Shown in pieces: positions 62,001-64,000 of a DNA stretch of 64,000 nt; within the stretch, counting starts at the first letter, position 1, and the number at the start of each line of letters is the position of its first letter. Source of the stretch: Foliamicus sp963666765. Its GTDB lineage: Bacteria > Pseudomonadota > Gammaproteobacteria > Steroidobacterales > Foliamicaceae. Where the stretch lies: assembly GCA_963666765.1 (NCBI GenBank), contig OY762933.1, positions 2,666,001 through 2,730,000 of the forward strand, written 5' to 3'. The translations under genes and the position numbers were made by a program. The notes beneath the pieces are model-generated. The model was not told the DNA's origin, did not search any database, and saw nothing but the letters and a program-made list of their open reading frames with translations.

Positions 62001-63086
62001 GATCCGGCCCCGCAACCGCCGGCGAATCCGCGGAGCCTGCCTGCCGGCAAGGTGCTGCTGGGCGATCTCACGATCGGTCAGATGCGCCTGGGAGAAGTTC
62101 GCGCCCGCTACGAGAAGACCACGGGCGGACTTGCGGTGAACTGGTTTCGCACCGAGTCGCCGGCCTTCTCCTCGGAGGGCAGCGCGGCCTGGCTGGTGGC
62201 CGACGATGAAGGCGCGGAGCAACTGGGCCGGCTCGACATGGTCCTGGAAAGTTCCGATGTCGGGGCGGCCCTGGACCAGTTGGGATACGCGCGCGGCATT
62301 TCCGGCGACCGGGGCGAGATGACCCTGTCGGCGAACTGGGACGGACCGCCTGCGGGGGACTTTCTGGCGCGGTCCAACGGAACGGTCAACCTGGAAGTGG
62401 AGCGCGGCGAAGTAGCGGCCCTGGATCCCGGCAGCGGACGTATGCTGGGCGTGCTCAGCCTGGCGCGGTTGCCGCGCCGCCTGGCGCTGGATTTCCGCGA
62501 GGTGACGGAGGAGGGCCTGCCGTTTGACCGGCTGGCCGGCGATTTCAGTCTTCGCGAAGGGCAGGCCTACACCTGCAACATGGGCCTGCAGGGCGCCGTG
62601 GCCGGCCTCGCATTGTTCGGCCGGACCGGCTTGCAGGATCGCAGTTACGACCAAGTTGCCGTAGTATCCCCCAATCTGCCGGATTTGCTTTCGCTGGGCG
62701 GGGTGATTGTCGGCGGGACCGGTCTGGGCGCAACCATGCTGTTACTGTCACAGGCCTTCCGCGAACCCCTGCAGGCGATCTCGGCGAATTATTACCGGGT
62801 CGGCGGCAGTTGGGATGAACCGCTGGTTGAGCGTGTGCTGCGGGAAGAAATTGATCTGGGTGCATTTGAAGACTGCGCCCGCTACCTGGAGGAGCAGTTG
62901 ACCGATATGCCTGTAGTGGACTGGGAAGCGTTGCTGAGCACGGCGGAAGACATCGCCTTGCCCGAGCAGGGCGTGGATGCGGAAAGCGGGGAGACCGTCC
63001 CCTCGGGGCCGGCGACGGATTCCATGCAAGAGGATGCGCCGGCCGAGGATACGGAGCGGCCCGAACCCGGCTTTGGCTCGCCATGA
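59067..63086 (+). CDS. yhdP: YhdP-family AsmA-like envelope protein
   Basis: This 1339-residue protein is close to E. coli YhdP (about 1266). An N-terminal anchor (WAVGAVCAALLVVALLLGVL) is followed by the family start (EWTSNSLGYPVEFARIEPSW). Long beta-rich repeats then form the bridge-like lipid-transfer groove of AsmA-type proteins. The end includes VVSPNLPDLLSLGGVIVGG, then GLGATMLLLSQAFREPL, both typical of YhdP, and an acidic tail. It moves phospholipids from the inner to the outer membrane. Its stop overlaps the nit ATG. Confidence 0.93.
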   Translation: MPPLLKKALRWAVGAVCAALLVVALLLGVLRVLMPLVPTFQEEIAEWTSNSLGYPVEFARIEPSWGLTGPEFRLRGVRVMSERGGGPLLLADEILVGINLWTLLPGAGLNLDRMSIVGARLSLRRLGPETFSLQGRDPAFYPGGPARMLAFAPPEMQLRDVWVDFEEPGRNVSENLWLERLSMTIADGRIVLDGRMVLPEEYGDWLGVGADIELVQWTRAFLPAGRWRLHLEGRSVDLAKMVDLVTEVADLPIVGSGDFNVFVDLNGPEIEQLFGELDFEDLWAAGGPGDHVFDRLAGQFEWQRQGNAAVLTASRLEAARNGEDWPDTEVSASWTLATAGELAALQLEAGFVRLEDAIPPLLGIAGRLGVSPALLPLAGDVNDLSLSWDSGGPALPEIRADFSGLSVDWRDRGLTLAGVDGSLRHESGAGNADLSISGDGGFAASWLDGAVNLTGAQAELSWRTGPESWSIEGNNLRIGSEGMEFAGRFSLALPEGGSSPVLELSGGGDSIGDLPAALRLLPWKNTRGLPFGWLSRALHAGRAGGWNMQLSGPLDSFPFGGAVLRVEMALSDGVLTVHDAWPDVADLSGTLVLNGSSLVILDAAGELAGVRWRDVRTDVRDLTSPVVEVNGESDDPVPALIAGLARIPMADRIHPMLLDAETSGEAGTRVEFRLPVEDRSAWEIHTETVLGGAELKLNALIPAVTNLQGSIRFSRAGVRARELQGRFLDQPLVIEVDRAPAGTAGYAYRVDLDGAAAAEELEGLFACCALDQLNGQFAWQGSVLLPTLEADRVRPIRLRLETDLLGLASDLPYPMNKLADDPGPTRLELLWGSGAPPRLAGRLGLGPGVALEFADGGGGWRIARGSLHFGDTLPRLPQGAGLVVDGRVDSLRPADWARVLADQANSLDLPWEVDLVAGEVYSMGSTLRDQSIRARPRSDGWLVEFQGEFADGRLFWPRAGDGNGQLLAELNRLRLTLPDPAPQPPANPRSLPAGKVLLGDLTIGQMRLGEVRARYEKTTGGLAVNWFRTESPAFSSEGSAAWLVADDEGAEQLGRLDMVLESSDVGAALDQLGYARGISGDRGEMTLSANWDGPPAGDFLARSNGTVNLEVERGEVAALDPGSGRMLGVLSLARLPRRLALDFREVTEEGLPFDRLAGDFSLREGQAYTCNMGLQGAVAGLALFGRTGLQDRSYDQVAVVSPNLPDLLSLGGVIVGGTGLGATMLLLSQAFREPLQAISANYYRVGGSWDEPLVERVLREEIDLGAFEDCARYLEEQLTDMPVVDWEALLSTAEDIALPEQGVDAESGETVPSGPATDSMQEDAPAEDTERPEPGFGSP

Positions 63087-63910
63087 GCAAGGTGGCGGTC
63101 ATACAGATGTGTTCGGGCGACGAGCCCGGCGAAAACCTGGGGCGCGCGGCGACATTGCTTCGCCGGGCCGCCGACCAGGGAGCGGCGCTGGCCGTCCTGC
63201 CGGAGAATTTCGCCTTGATGTCCAAGGACGCCGAACGCATGCGCGCCGAGCATGCCGAGCGCCCGGGGGACGGGCCCTGGCAGGAGTTTGCGGCCGAGCA
63301 GGCCCGGCGGCTGGGGATGTGGATCGTGGCCGGGACCATTCCCATGCTCGCCGAAGATCCGCGGCGCCCGGCTTCGGCCTGCTGCCTGTTCGACGGCTCC
63401 GGAACCCTGGCGGCGCGATACGACAAGATGCACCTTTTCGACGTGTCCTTGCCCGGTCGCAAGGAGTCCTTTCGCGAGTCGGCCACGACCACGGCGGGAA
63501 GCGAGCCGGTCGTGGCCGAAACGCCCTTCGGCCGGCTGGGACTGGCAGTGTGCTACGACCTTCGCTTCCCCGAGCTGTTTCGGGCCATGAGCGAGAAGGG
63601 CGCGGAAATGGTTGCCCTGCCGGCCGCCTTTACCCGTCCGACCGGAGAAGCGCACTGGTACGTCCTGGTGCGCGCCCGCGCCGTCGAGAACCTTTGCTAC
63701 ATGCTGGCATCGGCTCAACATGGAATCCATCCCGGCGGGCGCGAGAGCTACGGGCATTCGATGCTGATCGAACCCTGGGGGCAGGTTGTTGCGGAATGCA
63801 AGCAGGGCGACGGCGTGCTGTGCCATGATGTGGCGCTCGACAATCTTGACCGGCTGCGCAGCGGTTTTCCGGCGCTCGATCATCGCCAGCTGACGTCCGG
63901 CCTGCAATGA
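63083..63910 (+). CDS. Carbon-nitrogen hydrolase (Nit family)
   Basis: This 275-residue nitrilase-superfamily amidase has the Glu-Lys-Cys triad: Glu in VLPENFALM, Lys in RYDKMHLFDV and Cys in AVCYDLRFPEL. It is closest in style to Nit1/deaminated-glutathione amidase, a metabolite-repair enzyme. The position between yhdP and tldD is common in proteobacteria. The ATG overlaps the yhdP stop, and its own stop overlaps the next ATG. Confidence 0.93.
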   Translation: MSKVAVIQMCSGDEPGENLGRAATLLRRAADQGAALAVLPENFALMSKDAERMRAEHAERPGDGPWQEFAAEQARRLGMWIVAGTIPMLAEDPRRPASACCLFDGSGTLAARYDKMHLFDVSLPGRKESFRESATTTAGSEPVVAETPFGRLGLAVCYDLRFPELFRAMSEKGAEMVALPAAFTRPTGEAHWYVLVRARAVENLCYMLASAQHGIHPGGRESYGHSMLIEPWGQVVAECKQGDGVLCHDVALDNLDRLRSGFPALDHRQLTSGLQ

Positions 63911-64000
63911 GCAAGTCTCCCGATCCTTCCACCTTCGAGCTCCAGCAGCAGGCTCTGGTCCGCGCGCGCGGCAGCCTGCTCGATTCGGCGGACCTGGGTG
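63907..64000 (+). CDS. tldD: Probable TldD metalloprotease, 3' end outside the window
   Basis: Only the first 31 codons are present, starting at an ATG that overlaps the nit stop (ATGA). The residues read so far (ARGSLLDSADLG) are compatible with the TldD N-terminus. The yhdP-nit-tldD order supports the call. With TldE (PmbA), TldD degrades unfolded peptides and processes some peptide antibiotics. The assignment rests mainly on gene order. Confidence 0.6.
   Translation, partial: MSKSPDPSTFELQQQALVRARGSLLDSADLG

Overview
The window is a high-GC gammaproteobacterial chromosome segment. The clearest evidence is the run leuS-lptE-...-holA-nadD-rsfS and yhdP-nit-(tldD), together with a proteobacterial gltBD pair, paired UbiH-type hydroxylases and a stand-alone hisI. 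The genus cannot be read from the sequence. Genes are tightly packed, with no unannotated gap above 300 bp. Many neighbours share a start/stop overlap of the form NTGA, which suggests widespread translational coupling.

Layout. 1-2.0 kb: the end of a UbiH-like gene and a second UbiH/F-like hydroxylase. 2.0-10.4 kb (minus): phhB, ggt, trpS, two tandem exported Rossmann-fold proteins, a PfkB-type kinase and a very large double-HtrA protease of the Nma111/Deg7 architecture. 10.6-12.5 kb: a DUF222/HNH endonuclease gene with an unusual in-frame array of a perfect 18-bp palindrome at exact 66-bp spacing. 12.7-18.8 kb: gltB and gltD. 18.8-20.1 kb (minus): an HMG-CoA-lyase-like enzyme and a small hypothetical gene.

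20.2-40.9 kb is a mosaic of short operons in alternating orientation, almost all coding for catabolic or detoxification enzymes: alpha/beta hydrolases, an LLM flavin monooxygenase, MFS transporters, an acyl-CoA synthetase, an amidohydrolase_2 enzyme, a flavoprotein dehydrogenase, an aldehyde dehydrogenase, VOC, TauD/TfdA, MmgE/PrpD, EthD-like and NmrA-like proteins. It also holds a Tat-exported thiamine-diphosphate enzyme translationally coupled to a c-type cytochrome. The region looks like a catabolic island for an unknown organic compound or compounds.

40.95-42.8 kb: a 264-bp MITE-like element with 32-bp terminal inverted repeats touches the stop codon of a FlhC-like gene. That gene is divergent from a gene whose first half resembles FlhD. 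A CAU-anticodon tRNA follows. 42.8-48.2 kb: an FMN glutamate-synthase-like membrane protein, a TPR protein, a Leu/Ile/Val-type periplasmic binding protein, a sensor/HAMP protein without an output domain, and an OFA-family MFS transporter. 48.3-50.9 kb: a small hypothetical protein, a 2Fe-2S ferredoxin and a pair of acyl-CoA dehydrogenase subunits, the second lacking the middle domain.

51.0-64.0 kb is a long plus-strand housekeeping operon: leuS, lptE, cysS, hisI, sufE, yidD, trm112-like, holA, nadD, rsfS, yhdP, nit and the start of probable tldD. A hairpin-forming dispersed repeat, also found at 30.3 kb, appears to lie inside the 5' end of lptE.
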